Shown: positions 35,297 to 44,474, counted from the stretch's first letter. The stretch is 64,000 nucleotides of DNA from Streptomyces fodineus (GCF_001735805.1 NZ_CP017248.1:1798001-1862000); one strand, 5' to 3'. The notes: generated by a model from the sequence alone, not told the origin. Translations and numbers: made by a program.

Positions 35297-35311
35297 CCTA
35301 CGTGATGTAGG
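35297..35311. promoter_or_regulatory. Palindrome upstream of the TagF-like gene (site 2)
   Basis: CCTACGTGATGTAGG is 144 bp before the GTG at 35153 and matches the site at 31200-31214 in 13 of 15 bases. Here the symmetry is longer: GTAGCCCTAC and GTAGGACTAC flank the centre with one mismatch. A -10-like sequence overlaps the core on the minus strand, but the start site is unknown. Confidence 0.5.
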
Positions 35312-35379
35312 ACTACCAACGAGGTCGGTCAGGGCGAGATAAGCAGGCGACTCGGACATACCGGAAAGCGATACGCACC

Positions 35380-36642
35380 TCAGCGCAGGACCGGGCGGAC
35401 CAGGCGGACCGGGAGCGCTTCGACGCTGTTGCCGATGAAGCTGCGCTGGCGGGGCAGCTCGGCCTCGGGGACGGCGAGGTCGAGGTCGGGGAAGCGGGTG
35501 AAGAGCCGTTCCAGGGCGATCGTGGCCTCGAGGCGGGCGAGCGGGGCGCCCACGCAGTAGTGCACGCCCTGGCCGAAGGAGAGGTGCCGGCCCGCGCCGG
35601 GCCGGGTGACGTCGAAGCGGCCGGCGTCCGGTCCGTGGAAGGCCTCGTCGCGCCCGGCGGCGGTGTAGCCGGCGAGGACCGGGGTGCCCTGCGGGATCAC
35701 GGTGCCGCCGAGGGCCAGGTCACGGGTGGGGTAGCGGAAGGGGAACCAGCTGACCGGGCCGTCCCAGCGCAGCGTCTCGTCCACCACGTCCGACCAGGTG
35801 GCCCTGCCCTCCAGGACCAGCGCCAGCTGGTCACGGTGGGCGCACAGAGCCCGTACGGCATTGCTGATCAGGTTGAGGGTGGTCTCGTGGCCGGCGACCA
35901 GCATCAGGCGCATCGTGCCGATCAGCTCGGCCTCGCTGAGCCGGTCGCCGCCGTCCTCGCGGACGGCTATCAGGGCACTGGTCAGGTCCTCGCCGGGGGC
36001 GGCCCGGCGGGCGGCCGCGATCGTGCCGAGCAGCTCGACGAGCTCGCGTACGGCGGCCATCACCTCCGCCGGAGTGGTGTCGGTGGCGATGACCACCGTG
36101 TAGGTGAGGTCGTGCAGCCGGCCGCGGTGCTCGGGATCCACGCCGAGCAGCTCGCAGATGACGCTCATGGGGAGCGGGAGCGCGAAGTGGGTACGCAGAT
36201 CCGCGATGCCGGCCGGGTCCTCGGCGGCGGCCCGGCCCAGGTCGTCGAGGAGGCCGGCGGTCAGCTCTTCGATGCGCGGCCGCAGCCGCTCCACCTGACG
36301 GGCGGTGAAGGCGTTGCCGACGAGGGCACGCAGCCGGCGGTGGTCGGCGCCGTCGGCAGTGTGCATGCCCTGGGCGTTGGCGAAGACCCGCAGCGGCCAG
36401 TCCGCGGGGATCGTGCCGTCGTGCAGGGCCGGGCAGTGGCGGGCGTCCTTGGCCACGTCGGGGTGGGAGAGGAACTCCTTGAGCGCGTCGTGCCCCAGGA
36501 CGACCGCTGCGGACACCCCGCCGGGCAGGACGATGTCCGCAACGGGCCCCCGGGCCCGCAGGTGGGCGTTCAGGGCGTGCGGGCAGCCGCCGACGGGGTC
36601 GACGACGTGGGCGGGCGTGGGAGCGGGGGTATGGGAGGACAA
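35380..36642 (-). CDS. Cytochrome P450
   Basis: 420 residues from TTG 36642, with AGGAG 7 nt upstream; residues before it in the frame to 36768 do not look coding. P450 landmarks are in order: LMLVAGHETTLNL (I helix), ETLRW (K helix ExxR) and FGQGVHYCVGAPLARLE with the haem-ligand Cys363. Length and motifs fit class I streptomycete P450s of the CYP105/107 neighbourhood, which need a separate ferredoxin. No ferredoxin gene is adjacent. It is divergent from the propeller-like gene at 36815. Confidence 0.92.
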   Translation of the reverse strand: MSSHTPAPTPAHVVDPVGGCPHALNAHLRARGPVADIVLPGGVSAAVVLGHDALKEFLSHPDVAKDARHCPALHDGTIPADWPLRVFANAQGMHTADGADHRRLRALVGNAFTARQVERLRPRIEELTAGLLDDLGRAAAEDPAGIADLRTHFALPLPMSVICELLGVDPEHRGRLHDLTYTVVIATDTTPAEVMAAVRELVELLGTIAAARRAAPGEDLTSALIAVREDGGDRLSEAELIGTMRLMLVAGHETTLNLISNAVRALCAHRDQLALVLEGRATWSDVVDETLRWDGPVSWFPFRYPTRDLALGGTVIPQGTPVLAGYTAAGRDEAFHGPDAGRFDVTRPGAGRHLSFGQGVHYCVGAPLARLEATIALERLFTRFPDLDLAVPEAELPRQRSFIGNSVEALPVRLVRPVLR

Positions 36643-36802
36643 GCCGGGACTCCTGACCGTATGAACGAATACCGGCCAACAGTGCGGTGCCGAAGGCCGG
36701 TTGTACAAGTCCGCTCCCGATCGGCCCCTTCCGTTGGACGCGGGCGCCGGGGTGGGCATCGCGCCCACCGATCCCGGCTCTCCGTCCGCTTGGACCGGGC
36801 GT

Positions 36803-36808
36803 TAGCGT
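36803..36808 (+). promoter_or_regulatory. -10 box of a likely leaderless promoter
   Basis: TAGCGT ends 6 nt before ATG 36815, with no ribosome-binding site between. The surrounding GTTAGCGTCGGC is identical to that before the ParA-like gene at 5221-5232. Confidence 0.35.
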
Positions 36809-36814
36809 CGGCGG

Positions 36815-37792
36815 ATGATTTCGGTGCGACATCCAAAGGTGATCACACGCCACCGCGACGGGCGGATCTACGCCTACGTGACGGACTCCGGCGTCTTCGG
36901 GGTGCTGGAGCCCGTCGCGGTGTTCCAGCCGCGGCCTGGGGACGAGGTCGTGGAATCGGCGGTCCGGCCCGATCTGGAGCGAGTTGTGTATACGACGCTG
37001 AACGGCGTCGTCTGCCTCACGCGCGCCGGTGACCTGGTGTGGTCATCGAACTTCGAGCCGCACTCCGACCGGCCTCATGGCCACCGGCCTGGCTGTGCGC
37101 TGTCCTCGGACGGCCGGACCGTGTGGGTCTACCGGCCGGACGCGATGGCGGGACGCGGAGGCGGAGACCAGTGGGTCGTGTACGACGCCGACAGCGGGGC
37201 GGTCCTCGTCCGCCGGGAGCTGGAGACAGTCGGGCACGGCGCCGGCCACCACGTGCACCCCGTGGACGGCAGCATCTACCTCGACATCGGTGAGGGCCAG
37301 GACGGCTCCGTCATTCTCCGGGGTACGGCCGGGGCCAGCGGCGAGGCGGAGTTCGTGACGTACCCGTGGTGGGACCGCTGCCTGATCGACCTGGCGCCGG
37401 ACGGGCAGCAGTTCATGACCGTCGACCACGGGCAGGCGGATGTCGCCTTCCACCGCCACCCCAGTGGGGACGTGCTCTTCACTCTGCCCGTCGAGGCCTT
37501 CGGGCTCGACCCGGAGGAGACCTTCGTGGAATGGAGCGGCGGCTACCTGACACCGGACCTGGCCGTTGTCACCCTGGGCGGTGAGGGCCAGGACGAGGAG
37601 GAGTGGTTCCGCCACCACCTGATCGACGTGCGCACGAGCGCGCTCAGCGGCGAGATCGCCGTCGAGGTGACCAACCCGTACGAACTGGTGCCCCTGGGCG
37701 ACGGCTCCTGGCTCACCGACGGCCCCGACGGCAACCCCGTGCGCTGGTCGCACGCTCCGCTGCCGTCCTCACCGCCGCACCCGGAAGGGTGA
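36815..37792 (+). CDS. Hypothetical beta-propeller-like protein
   Basis: 325 residues, no signal peptide or membrane segment. Repeated short beta-type units with Asp/Gly turns (RRELETVGHGAGHHVHPVDGSIYLDIGEGQDG, LAPDGQQFMTVDHGQADVAF, HPSGDVLF) suggest a WD40/YVTN-like propeller of five or six blades. No catalytic motif was recognised and the function is unknown. The likely leaderless promoter gives no extra clue. A 7-bp hairpin (CCTCACC 37767-37773 / GGTGAGG 37788-37794) overlaps the stop codon and may terminate it. Confidence 0.7.
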   Translation: MISVRHPKVITRHRDGRIYAYVTDSGVFGVLEPVAVFQPRPGDEVVESAVRPDLERVVYTTLNGVVCLTRAGDLVWSSNFEPHSDRPHGHRPGCALSSDGRTVWVYRPDAMAGRGGGDQWVVYDADSGAVLVRRELETVGHGAGHHVHPVDGSIYLDIGEGQDGSVILRGTAGASGEAEFVTYPWWDRCLIDLAPDGQQFMTVDHGQADVAFHRHPSGDVLFTLPVEAFGLDPEETFVEWSGGYLTPDLAVVTLGGEGQDEEEWFRHHLIDVRTSALSGEIAVEVTNPYELVPLGDGSWLTDGPDGNPVRWSHAPLPSSPPHPEG

Positions 37793-38018
37793 GGGAGCTC
37801 ACTGGCATGGATCCGGGTGGGCGGCACATTGTGGCCCCTCGGGGAGTGACCCGACAGATTCGCGCCTGACAATTCCCCAAAGGCGGGAATGAATTCGTCT
37901 CCCCGAAGGGCAATGATGTGCGAAAGGAGCTTTCCCGGGCCCGGTTCGGCTGAATGCGTCCTTCGCCGAAGCACCGCCCGCTGCTAGCGTCGAACGGACC
38001 GGCAGACGGGGGCAGGCG

Positions 38019-39218
38019 ATGGCAGCCGAGGTGGTCGATCTGGTCGCTATGGGCGAGGACTTCGTCCGCGATCCATATCCGGTTTACGCGGCGCTGCGGG
38101 AACGCGGCCCCGTCCACAAAGTGCGGATTTCGGAGGGTACGGAGGCCTGGCTCGTAGTCGGGTACGAGGCCGGCCGGGCCGCGCTCGTGGATCCGCGGTT
38201 GTCGAAGCAGTGGGAGAACGCCTCGCCTTCCTTTCCGATCCCCAGTCCGTCTGCGGGTCCCCATATGCTCAACTCCGATCCTCCGGACCACGAGCGGCTG
38301 CGCAAGCTGGTCGTCCGCGAGTTCACGCCGCGCCGGATCGAACAGCTCTCGCCGCGGGTACGGCAGATCACCGACGAGTTGCTCGACGCGATGGTGGCGC
38401 TTCCGCAAGGGCGGGCCGATCTCGTCGAGGCACTCTCGTTCCCGCTTCCGATCTCGGTGATCTGCGAACTGCTCGGTGTGCCGATGCTCGACCGGGCCGC
38501 GTTCCGCGCCTGGACCGGCACGATCCTCACCGACCCCGATCCGGGGGCGCGGCTGGCGGCGACAAATGAGGCGGCCGCCTATCTCGTCGACCTGCTGGAG
38601 CGCAAGCGCCAGGCCCCGGGCCAGGACCTGATGAGCGCTCTGATCCGCACCACCGACGAGGACGGCGACCGGCTGTCCGTGGACGAACTGCGCGGTACCG
38701 CCTGGCTGCTGCTGGTCGCGGGACACGAGACCACGGTCAACCTGATCTCCAACGGCGTCTTGGCCCTGCTGACCCATCCGGACCAACTCGCCGCACTGCG
38801 CAAGGACATGACGCTCATCGACAACGCGGTGGAGGAAATGCTGCGCTACGACGGGCCGGTGGAGACGCCGACGTTCAGGTTCACCACCGAGCCGGTGGAG
38901 ATCGGTACCACGGTCATCCCCGGCGGTGGTGAGCTGGTCCTCGTGGCCCTGGCCGACGCCAACCATGACCCGGCGCGCTTCCCCGACCCCGGCCGCTTCG
39001 ACATCCGGCGGCCGGCGGGCGGTCATGTCGCCTTCGGTCACGGCATCCACTACTGCCTCGGCGCGCCGCTCGCCCGCCTGGAGGCGCGCATCGCGATCCA
39101 CGCCCTGCTGGAGCGCTGCCCCGACCTCGCGCTCGACGCCCACCCGGCCGCCCTGGCCTGGCGCCCCGGCATGCTCATCCGGGGCCCGCGTCAGCTGCCG
39201 GTGCGGTGGAAGCCCTGA
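38019..39218 (+). CDS. Cytochrome P450 (CYP107-like)
   Basis: 399 residues, ATG after GGGGGCAGG. Motifs: LLVAGHETTVNLISNG (I helix), EEMLRY (ExxR), PGRFDIRR and FGHGIHYCLGAPLARLEAR with Cys346. This is close to the CYP107 group, which includes secondary-metabolite hydroxylases. It shares only low similarity with the other P450 1.4 kb away, so the pair is not a recent duplication. No redox partner or biosynthetic cluster is adjacent. Confidence 0.92.
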   Translation: MAAEVVDLVAMGEDFVRDPYPVYAALRERGPVHKVRISEGTEAWLVVGYEAGRAALVDPRLSKQWENASPSFPIPSPSAGPHMLNSDPPDHERLRKLVVREFTPRRIEQLSPRVRQITDELLDAMVALPQGRADLVEALSFPLPISVICELLGVPMLDRAAFRAWTGTILTDPDPGARLAATNEAAAYLVDLLERKRQAPGQDLMSALIRTTDEDGDRLSVDELRGTAWLLLVAGHETTVNLISNGVLALLTHPDQLAALRKDMTLIDNAVEEMLRYDGPVETPTFRFTTEPVEIGTTVIPGGGELVLVALADANHDPARFPDPGRFDIRRPAGGHVAFGHGIHYCLGAPLARLEARIAIHALLERCPDLALDAHPAALAWRPGMLIRGPRQLPVRWKP

Positions 39219-39306
39219 CCTCGCCTGAGAAACGGGGCGCCGTGGGGCAACTCCGCGTCCGAGGGGATTCGACGACACGGTCGTGATCGCGCACCGGGGA
39301 CTCCGG

Positions 39307-40362
39307 TCACCAGGCTCTTCCGGCCGGCCGGGCGGCGTGACGCGGCGCCGATGCCCTTGACGGGGGGTCGCCGGCCTCGCGGTGCGGGTGCTCGTCCGCA
39401 GCGCGGTCGGCTGCCTCGGCCGCCGCGCCGAAGAAGTCACCGCCCTTGCGCTTGGAGTCGTCCGTGCCCCACGCGCGGTCCCCACGTGCCGGCACCCTCT
39501 GAAGATGCGGGATGTGCTTGGCGCAGTGGATGTACGCCTCCTCCACCGTGACCTCCACCCACACCCGGGCCCGGCGGCCGGGCGCGGGGTCGACCGGCAG
39601 GTCCGGGCGTTCGCGGCGCATCTCTTCGTCGGACAGGACGCGGGCCCGGCCGTTGACGTGGAGGCCGATCCGGTCCTGCATGAAGTCGATCATGAGAATG
39701 CCGACGTGTGGATTCTCCTGGAGGTTGCCGAGGCTGGCGAGGACGCCGTTGCCGCGGTACTCGGGGTAGGCCAGCGTCCTGTCGTCGAAGACCTGGACGA
39801 AGCCGGGAGGGCCGGCCCGGAAGGTGTTGTCGCACTCCCCGTGGCGGTCGGAGGTGGCAAGGAAGAACATCTCCTGGCGCGCCACGAACTCCCGCATCCG
39901 CGGGTTGAGCCGGTCGAGCACCTGCTCGTCGTAGAACTTCGCGGCGCGGTCCGTGGTGCCCATGCGCTCCTGGAGCCGGTGTTCGCCGTCACTGCCCGGG
40001 CGGTCGGGGCGCAAGGAGGGCCGACCGCGGCGGGCGTCCGGTATGTGGACCCGCTGGTGCTGGATCGGAGCACCGTCGCCGTCACGGACCAGGCCGGCAC
40101 CTTCGGCTTCGGACGCGACCGCCCCTTCGCCGCCCTGCCCGCCCTGCCCGGCCTGCCTGACCCGCCCGTCCTGCTCGGCCTGCCCGGCCTGCTTGTCCGG
40201 CGGCGGCCCCGTGTCCGCTCCCGGGCGCGCCCCAGCACTCCCCTCGGGACCTGGCTCCGTCCTGGCGTGCCGCCCCGGAGCAGGGGCCGGGGCAGGCGTT
40301 CGGCCCGGATCCTCGTTCCGGTACCGGCCGGGGTACTCGTCCAGGTTCAGGTGACCGTCCAC
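39307..40362 (-). CDS. Pyridoxamine 5'-phosphate oxidase-family flavoprotein with long disordered N-terminus
   Basis: 351 residues from GTG 40362, or 218 from ATG 39963, which also has AGGAG nearby. Only the second part (FYDEQVLDRLNPRMREFVARQEMFFLATSD onward) is a PPOX split-barrel domain, with GPPGFVQVFDDRTLAYPEYRGNGVLASLGNL as the FMN region. The extra N-terminus is Gly/Gln/Pro-rich. PPOX proteins bind FMN or F420 and act in stress or detoxification reactions that are mostly unassigned. Confidence 0.75.
   Translation of the reverse strand: MDGHLNLDEYPGRYRNEDPGRTPAPAPAPGRHARTEPGPEGSAGARPGADTGPPPDKQAGQAEQDGRVRQAGQGGQGGEGAVASEAEGAGLVRDGDGAPIQHQRVHIPDARRGRPSLRPDRPGSDGEHRLQERMGTTDRAAKFYDEQVLDRLNPRMREFVARQEMFFLATSDRHGECDNTFRAGPPGFVQVFDDRTLAYPEYRGNGVLASLGNLQENPHVGILMIDFMQDRIGLHVNGRARVLSDEEMRRERPDLPVDPAPGRRARVWVEVTVEEAYIHCAKHIPHLQRVPARGDRAWGTDDSKRKGGDFFGAAAEAADRAADEHPHREAGDPPSRASAPRHAARPAGRAW
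40125..40205. repeat. Imperfect CTGCCCGGC-type tandem repeat
   Basis: Short, degenerate copies of CCTGCC(C/G)GCC follow each other and encode the Gly/Gln-rich part of the PPOX-family N-terminus (QAGQAEQDG, RQAGQGGQGG). Such DNA readily changes length. It supports the view that the N-terminal extension is dispensable or not translated. Confidence 0.55.
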
Positions 40363-41083
40363 GTTCCTCTGTGTCTCCTTCAGACGCTGGTGCCGTGGCC
40401 GGCGTGGCCGCGACCAGTGCTACGACGGAGTCGTGCCGTGACCGTCGGGAGGGAGACCGACCCGCGCAAGGGTGTCGGCCCCGCTGTGGATCACGGCCGG
40501 GGGTCCGGACGGACAGCATCACGGGCATGCCACAGGCCGAACCGTTCCATTGCATCGGGCAGCTCACCGCCCGTCCGGTTCGCCAAGCCGTCGCAGACCG
40601 CCGAACGCCACGACTCCGCCGTGGCCGCCGCCATCGGCCGGTGTGGGGGTCGAGACCCCTGGTTCACCCGGTGAGCAGCCTGTCGCTCCATGCCACCTCC
40701 GCGGGCAGACAGCCGGAAGTCCGAGCCACACGAGCCGAGTTCCGCCCCGGGCTGACACATCCTCACCGTTCAACAGCGCACGACCGCCTGGCCGAGCCGG
40801 TCTCAGACCATACCCGGCGGGGATGGATGCACAAGGGGCCCCTGCCCTGCGCATCCGCAAACCCCCGATTCATGCGGCACTGTCCGCAGCCTGGAAGATC
40901 ACAATTCCAGACGCTTGGTCACGAATCACCGTAATCGCCGTACCGGAGGCCGAAGAGGCCTGCTCGCGGTCCCCGGCCTCGGCCGCCGCGGCTTTCGGCA
41001 ACGCCCCCTTGGTCGCCAACGGGCGTCGCGGCAACCTGTCCGAGGCGGTCTTCGGACGGTGCCGGGGTGACGTGTCCACGCCC
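40363..41083. other. Gene-free stretch of about 720 bp
   Basis: Open frames exist on both strands because of the high GC content, but none has a family resemblance, a ribosome site or a consistent composition. The upstream part of the frame ending at 41983 is in this category. Nothing regulatory was recognised apart from the -10 box just beyond its end. Confidence 0.5.
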
Positions 41084-41089
41084 TACGAT
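41084..41089 (+). promoter_or_regulatory. -10 box of a likely leaderless promoter
   Basis: TACGAT ends 6 nt before the ATG at 41096, and no ribosome-binding site is visible. Transcription would start at or next to the A of the start codon. Confidence 0.4.
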
Positions 41090-41095
41090 CGGCCC

Positions 41096-41983
41096 ATGCG
41101 AGGGTGGACGAAGAGCCTGGACGCGGCTGGCGTCCGAGAGCCGGGGCTGCGTGCGGACTACAACCGTCAGCGGCAACTGGTGCGACGCTTCCGGCGCACC
41201 GCGTACCTGGCGGCCAGGCTGCTGCTGCCGCGGCCGTTGCTGCCGCACGTGGTGGCGGCCACCGCCGTGATGCACCACGGGGACAACCTCCTGGACACCG
41301 GACCCCTGCCGCAGCGCGAGACGGCGTGGGCGACCTGGGAGCGGCAGGTGCGTGAGGCGTTGCGGACGGGGACGAGTGACAACCCGCTGCTCCGTGCGCT
41401 CGTGCACACCGTGGCCGCCCATCCTCAGCTGCGCGAGATCGTGGAGACGTACCTGGAGACCGCCACGGCCGAACTGTATTTCGCGGGCTTCGCCACCGAG
41501 GCCGACTACCAGGCATATGTGGACGCCTACTCGTACCCCGCCTTCATGCTCGTCGCGGGACTGCTCACGCCGGAAGGCGACGACCTGCGGTACCGGGCCG
41601 TATGCCGAACTTTCATCGAGGGCAGTCAGCGGCTCGACTTCGTCAACGACCTCGCGGAGGACGCACGGGAAGGACGCGTGGGCATCCCGGTCGACACGAT
41701 GGAACGGTTCGGGGTCACCATGGACGGCATGGCCGCCGGTGCCGGCGGCTCGGCCCTGGAGGAGCTGATAGCCGAGCAGGTCACCACCGCACGCGCCGCT
41801 TTGCTGGCCGCAAGGGAGCTCCCGGCGGTGACCTCGGCCGACGCCCGAAGGCTCGCAGGTGCGCTGGTGGAGATCGGACTGCTCACGGCGGAAGCCGTGC
41901 TCGCACGGGGCGCAGGGGTACTGCGCGGCTCCGCGAACCCACCGCTGGGCAGGACGCTACGCCTTCTCGCGCGCCGGCACTGA
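41096..41983 (+). CDS. Squalene/phytoene synthase-family protein
   Basis: 295 residues from ATG 41096. The two Asp-rich motifs of head-to-head prenyl synthases are recognisable: HGDNLLD (D63/D67) and DFVNDLAEDAREGRVGIP (D185/D189). The general all-helical pattern and length also fit. Members join two prenyl diphosphates or, in some cases, cyclise or transfer one. No phytoene desaturase, hpnCDE or cyclase gene is adjacent, so it is not part of a normal carotenoid or hopanoid cluster and its product is unknown. The preceding 200 residues of the same frame are not coding. Confidence 0.75.
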   Translation: MRGWTKSLDAAGVREPGLRADYNRQRQLVRRFRRTAYLAARLLLPRPLLPHVVAATAVMHHGDNLLDTGPLPQRETAWATWERQVREALRTGTSDNPLLRALVHTVAAHPQLREIVETYLETATAELYFAGFATEADYQAYVDAYSYPAFMLVAGLLTPEGDDLRYRAVCRTFIEGSQRLDFVNDLAEDAREGRVGIPVDTMERFGVTMDGMAAGAGGSALEELIAEQVTTARAALLAARELPAVTSADARRLAGALVEIGLLTAEAVLARGAGVLRGSANPPLGRTLRLLARRH

Positions 41984-42112
41984 CCGGTATCGGGCGCCGG
42001 CGCCCCCCTCACGGAACGCGTCCGGTATGTCGCAATAAGTGAGGATCGGCCGACGAGGACAGGGTGGGCGGCACCCTGGAGGAGGAGGTGTGGCGGCGGG
42101 AGAGGAGGCGTG

Positions 42113-43015
42113 ATGCGAACCAGCGATGAGATCTATCACCGGGTCCGCTGGGACCCGCGGTTCGACCCGGCCCGGTTCGTGCTGGGGATCAGCCAGCGCG
42201 GGGGTTCCGTCAAACGCATCGCGCTGCCTTCCTTCGTGCCCGGGGGCGACATCCCATGGCACCGGGTGATCTTCATCGAGGCGGACGGCGAGGTGGTCTG
42301 GGACCGGGCCACGGGAGTGGACCGCATCGACGCGTCGGGGGCCGGCCGGGTGCGCAGCCCACAAGCGGACCCGCGCTTCGGCAAGGGAGAACCCGTCGGC
42401 GTCCTCGGCTTGTCCCCGACGGCCCGCACGGCGGTGGCCTGGATCCCGCCGGCGGAGCTGTGGCCGCCGATCCAGGACATCCGCCGGGATTACGATCCGC
42501 AGATCCACCGCTGGCCGCCGCACGTCGATCTCCTCTTCGGCTTCGTGCCGGAGTCCGACTTCGAGCGGGCCGCCCCGCTGCTCGCATCGGCGACGGCCGA
42601 GACGCCGGTCTTCACCGCCCGGCTGGACGGGGTGCGCACCTTCCAGCAGGGGGCGTACTTCACCGTGTGGCTCGACCCGGCGGCGGCCGGCACCGCGCCG
42701 TGGGCGGACCTGCACCGCGCACTGCAACAGCGGTTCCCGCGCTGTCATGGGCTCGCCAATGACTTCACCCCACATCTGTCCCTGGGCCGGACCCGGGATC
42801 CGCGACGGGTCGGCGCCGACTGCGCCACCCGGCTCGACGCCATGACGGCGACAGTCTGGGAACTCGTCCTGCTCTCGCGCAGGGGTCACGGGCCGATGCG
42901 GCCACGGGCCACGGTCGCCCTGCGCACGGGCGTGGTCCGCCGCCTGCCCGCACCCGCCCTCGAAGCCCCTGACCCGGAGGACACGGCATGGCTCTCCCCG
43001 ATCACCGACAGGTGA
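42113..43015 (+). CDS. Fusion of MJ1316/DUF504 RNA-end domain with a 2H phosphoesterase (2'-5' RNA ligase-like)
   Basis: 300 residues from ATG 42113 after GGAGG. Residues 4-85 match DUF504/MJ1316: [21 protein letters not shown], then [27 protein letters not shown]. Residues 105-280 have the two 2H motifs PHVDLLFGF (H137) and PHLSLGRT (H221). MJ1316 domains are thought to recognise cyclic or phosphorylated RNA ends, and 2H enzymes open or form such ends. An RNA repair or sensing role is therefore likely. The first motif reads HxD where classical ligases have HxT/S. Confidence 0.8.
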   Translation: MRTSDEIYHRVRWDPRFDPARFVLGISQRGGSVKRIALPSFVPGGDIPWHRVIFIEADGEVVWDRATGVDRIDASGAGRVRSPQADPRFGKGEPVGVLGLSPTARTAVAWIPPAELWPPIQDIRRDYDPQIHRWPPHVDLLFGFVPESDFERAAPLLASATAETPVFTARLDGVRTFQQGAYFTVWLDPAAAGTAPWADLHRALQQRFPRCHGLANDFTPHLSLGRTRDPRRVGADCATRLDAMTATVWELVLLSRRGHGPMRPRATVALRTGVVRRLPAPALEAPDPEDTAWLSPITDR

Positions 43016-43374
43016 GGCCATGGCCGGGTGGGGCAATGCGCCGCCAGGGTGCGGGTCGCATGGGCCGAGTGTCTGAGCCGCCGCTGACGCGCGCGCCGTG
43101 CTCATAGTCGCTGTCAGGCATGCGGCAAGGGGACTTGGGGGGCTGCACGGTGATCGGACCGAAGACCCCGGAGACTTACCGGGATGACGAGAAGGCAGTG
43201 CACCTGCCGGTCCAGTCGGGGTGGTCCGCTTGGGACCGTGACCCCGATCTTCAGGGCACGGGGGCGGAGGCCGCACACGGCACCTCACCGCCGCGGCCCG
43301 GGTGACGCATCCCTCACCCGCCCACCGCGGCCAGGGGTGGACCCGCTCCCTCACCGAGGTCGATCGTGGGCGGC
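43016..43374. other. Gene-free gap of about 360 bp
   Basis: A 61-codon frame at 43120-43305 is present but has no ribosome site or recognised relative. No repeat or regulatory site was identified. Confidence 0.4.
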
Positions 43375-44376
43375 ATGGACGATCACCACAAGGCACCCCT
43401 CGCCGCTGCCGGCTCCACCGAACCCGACAGCGCCGGATCACCGAGGCCGAGCGCAGCCACGGGTGTGCCTGGGACCACGAGTGAGGACGTGACCCCGCAC
43501 GGCGAACAGGCCGATGAGGTCCGTTCTTTCTGGCGCCGGCTCGGTCTGCCCGGGCTGGTCGACGTCCACACGCACTTCATGCCCGAGCGTGTCCTGCACA
43601 AGGTCTGGGACTACTTCGACACGAGCGGACCACTGATCGGGGGCGTCGAGTGGCCGATCTCCTACCGGTGCGGGGAGGCGGAACGCACGGCCGTGCTGCG
43701 GGAGTTCGGCGTTCGGGCCTTCACCGCGATGCTCTACCCGCACAAGCCCGGCATGGCCCGGTGGCTGAACGGATGGGCGGCCGACTTCGCCCGCCGAACC
43801 CCCGACTGTCTGCACACCGCGACCCTCTACCCCGAGCCGGGTGTCGAGACGTACGTCCGCGAGGCCGTCGAAGCGGGCGCGCGCGTGTTCAAGGCGCATA
43901 TACAGGTGGGGGCCTACGACCCGGCCGACGAACTTCTCCAGCAAGCCTGGGGGTTGCTGGCCGAGGCGCGGATTCCCGTGGTGATCCACTGCGGCTCCGG
44001 ACCCGCGCCCGGCAAACACACCGGTCCCGAACCGATCGCGCGCGTACTGGCGCGGCACCCGAGGCTGCGGCTGGTCGTCGCGCATCTGGGAATGCCCGAG
44101 TACGAGGAGTTTTTGGGCCTCGCCGAACGGTACGACCAGGTACGGCTCGACACGACGATGACGTTCACCGACTTCGCCGAGGACCTCATGCCGTTCCCCC
44201 GCCGTGCACTGCCCCGGCTCGCCGGGCTTGGCGACCGCGTCCTGCTCGGCTCCGACTTCCCCAACATCCCCTACCCCTACGTCCACCAGCTCCACGCCCT
44301 GGAACGCCTGGATCTCGGACCGGAGTGGCTACGGGCCGTATGCCACGACAACGCGGCATCGCTGTTCGGACTGTGA
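43375..44376 (+). CDS. Amidohydrolase-family protein
   Basis: About 333 residues from ATG 43375; GTG 43366 is also possible. A low-complexity tail of some 50 residues precedes the TIM-barrel domain. Metal-site motifs are DVHTHF (HxH, about residue 65), VVIHCGSG, VVAHLGMPEYEEFL and GSDFPN (Asp). The pattern is that of the Amidohydro_2 (decarboxylase-like/lactonase) group, often annotated as metal-dependent hydrolases of the TIM-barrel fold. Substrate unknown. A clear hairpin follows. Confidence 0.85.
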   Translation: MDDHHKAPLAAAGSTEPDSAGSPRPSAATGVPGTTSEDVTPHGEQADEVRSFWRRLGLPGLVDVHTHFMPERVLHKVWDYFDTSGPLIGGVEWPISYRCGEAERTAVLREFGVRAFTAMLYPHKPGMARWLNGWAADFARRTPDCLHTATLYPEPGVETYVREAVEAGARVFKAHIQVGAYDPADELLQQAWGLLAEARIPVVIHCGSGPAPGKHTGPEPIARVLARHPRLRLVVAHLGMPEYEEFLGLAERYDQVRLDTTMTFTDFAEDLMPFPRRALPRLAGLGDRVLLGSDFPNIPYPYVHQLHALERLDLGPEWLRAVCHDNAASLFGL

Positions 44377-44438
44377 AAGGGACTTTACGGGGGTGATGGC
44401 CAAGCCCACCGGAAAGGCCCGGAGCCGTTCAGGCCCTG

Positions 44439-44474
44439 CACCCGGCGTCGCCCCATGCGCGCCTGCGCCGGGTG
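44439..44474 (+). terminator. Hairpin downstream of the amidohydrolase gene
   Basis: CACCCGGCG (44439-44447) and CGCCGGGTG (44466-44474) form a perfect 9-bp stem with an 18-nt loop, 63 bp after the stop codon. Confidence 0.5.

Noticed and set aside
35380..39218. P450 pair as part of a secondary-metabolite cluster
   Set aside because: No synthase, ferredoxin, transporter or pathway regulator accompanies them; the phytoene-synthase-like gene is too weak a link to call a cluster.
40472..41095. 208-codon upstream extension of the squalene/phytoene synthase frame
   Set aside because: It has no family resemblance or ribosome site and biased composition. A -10 box next to ATG 41096 fits a start there.
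43120..43305. 61-codon frame as a small gene
   Set aside because: It has no ribosome site, no recognised relative, and a Pro/Gly-rich end.
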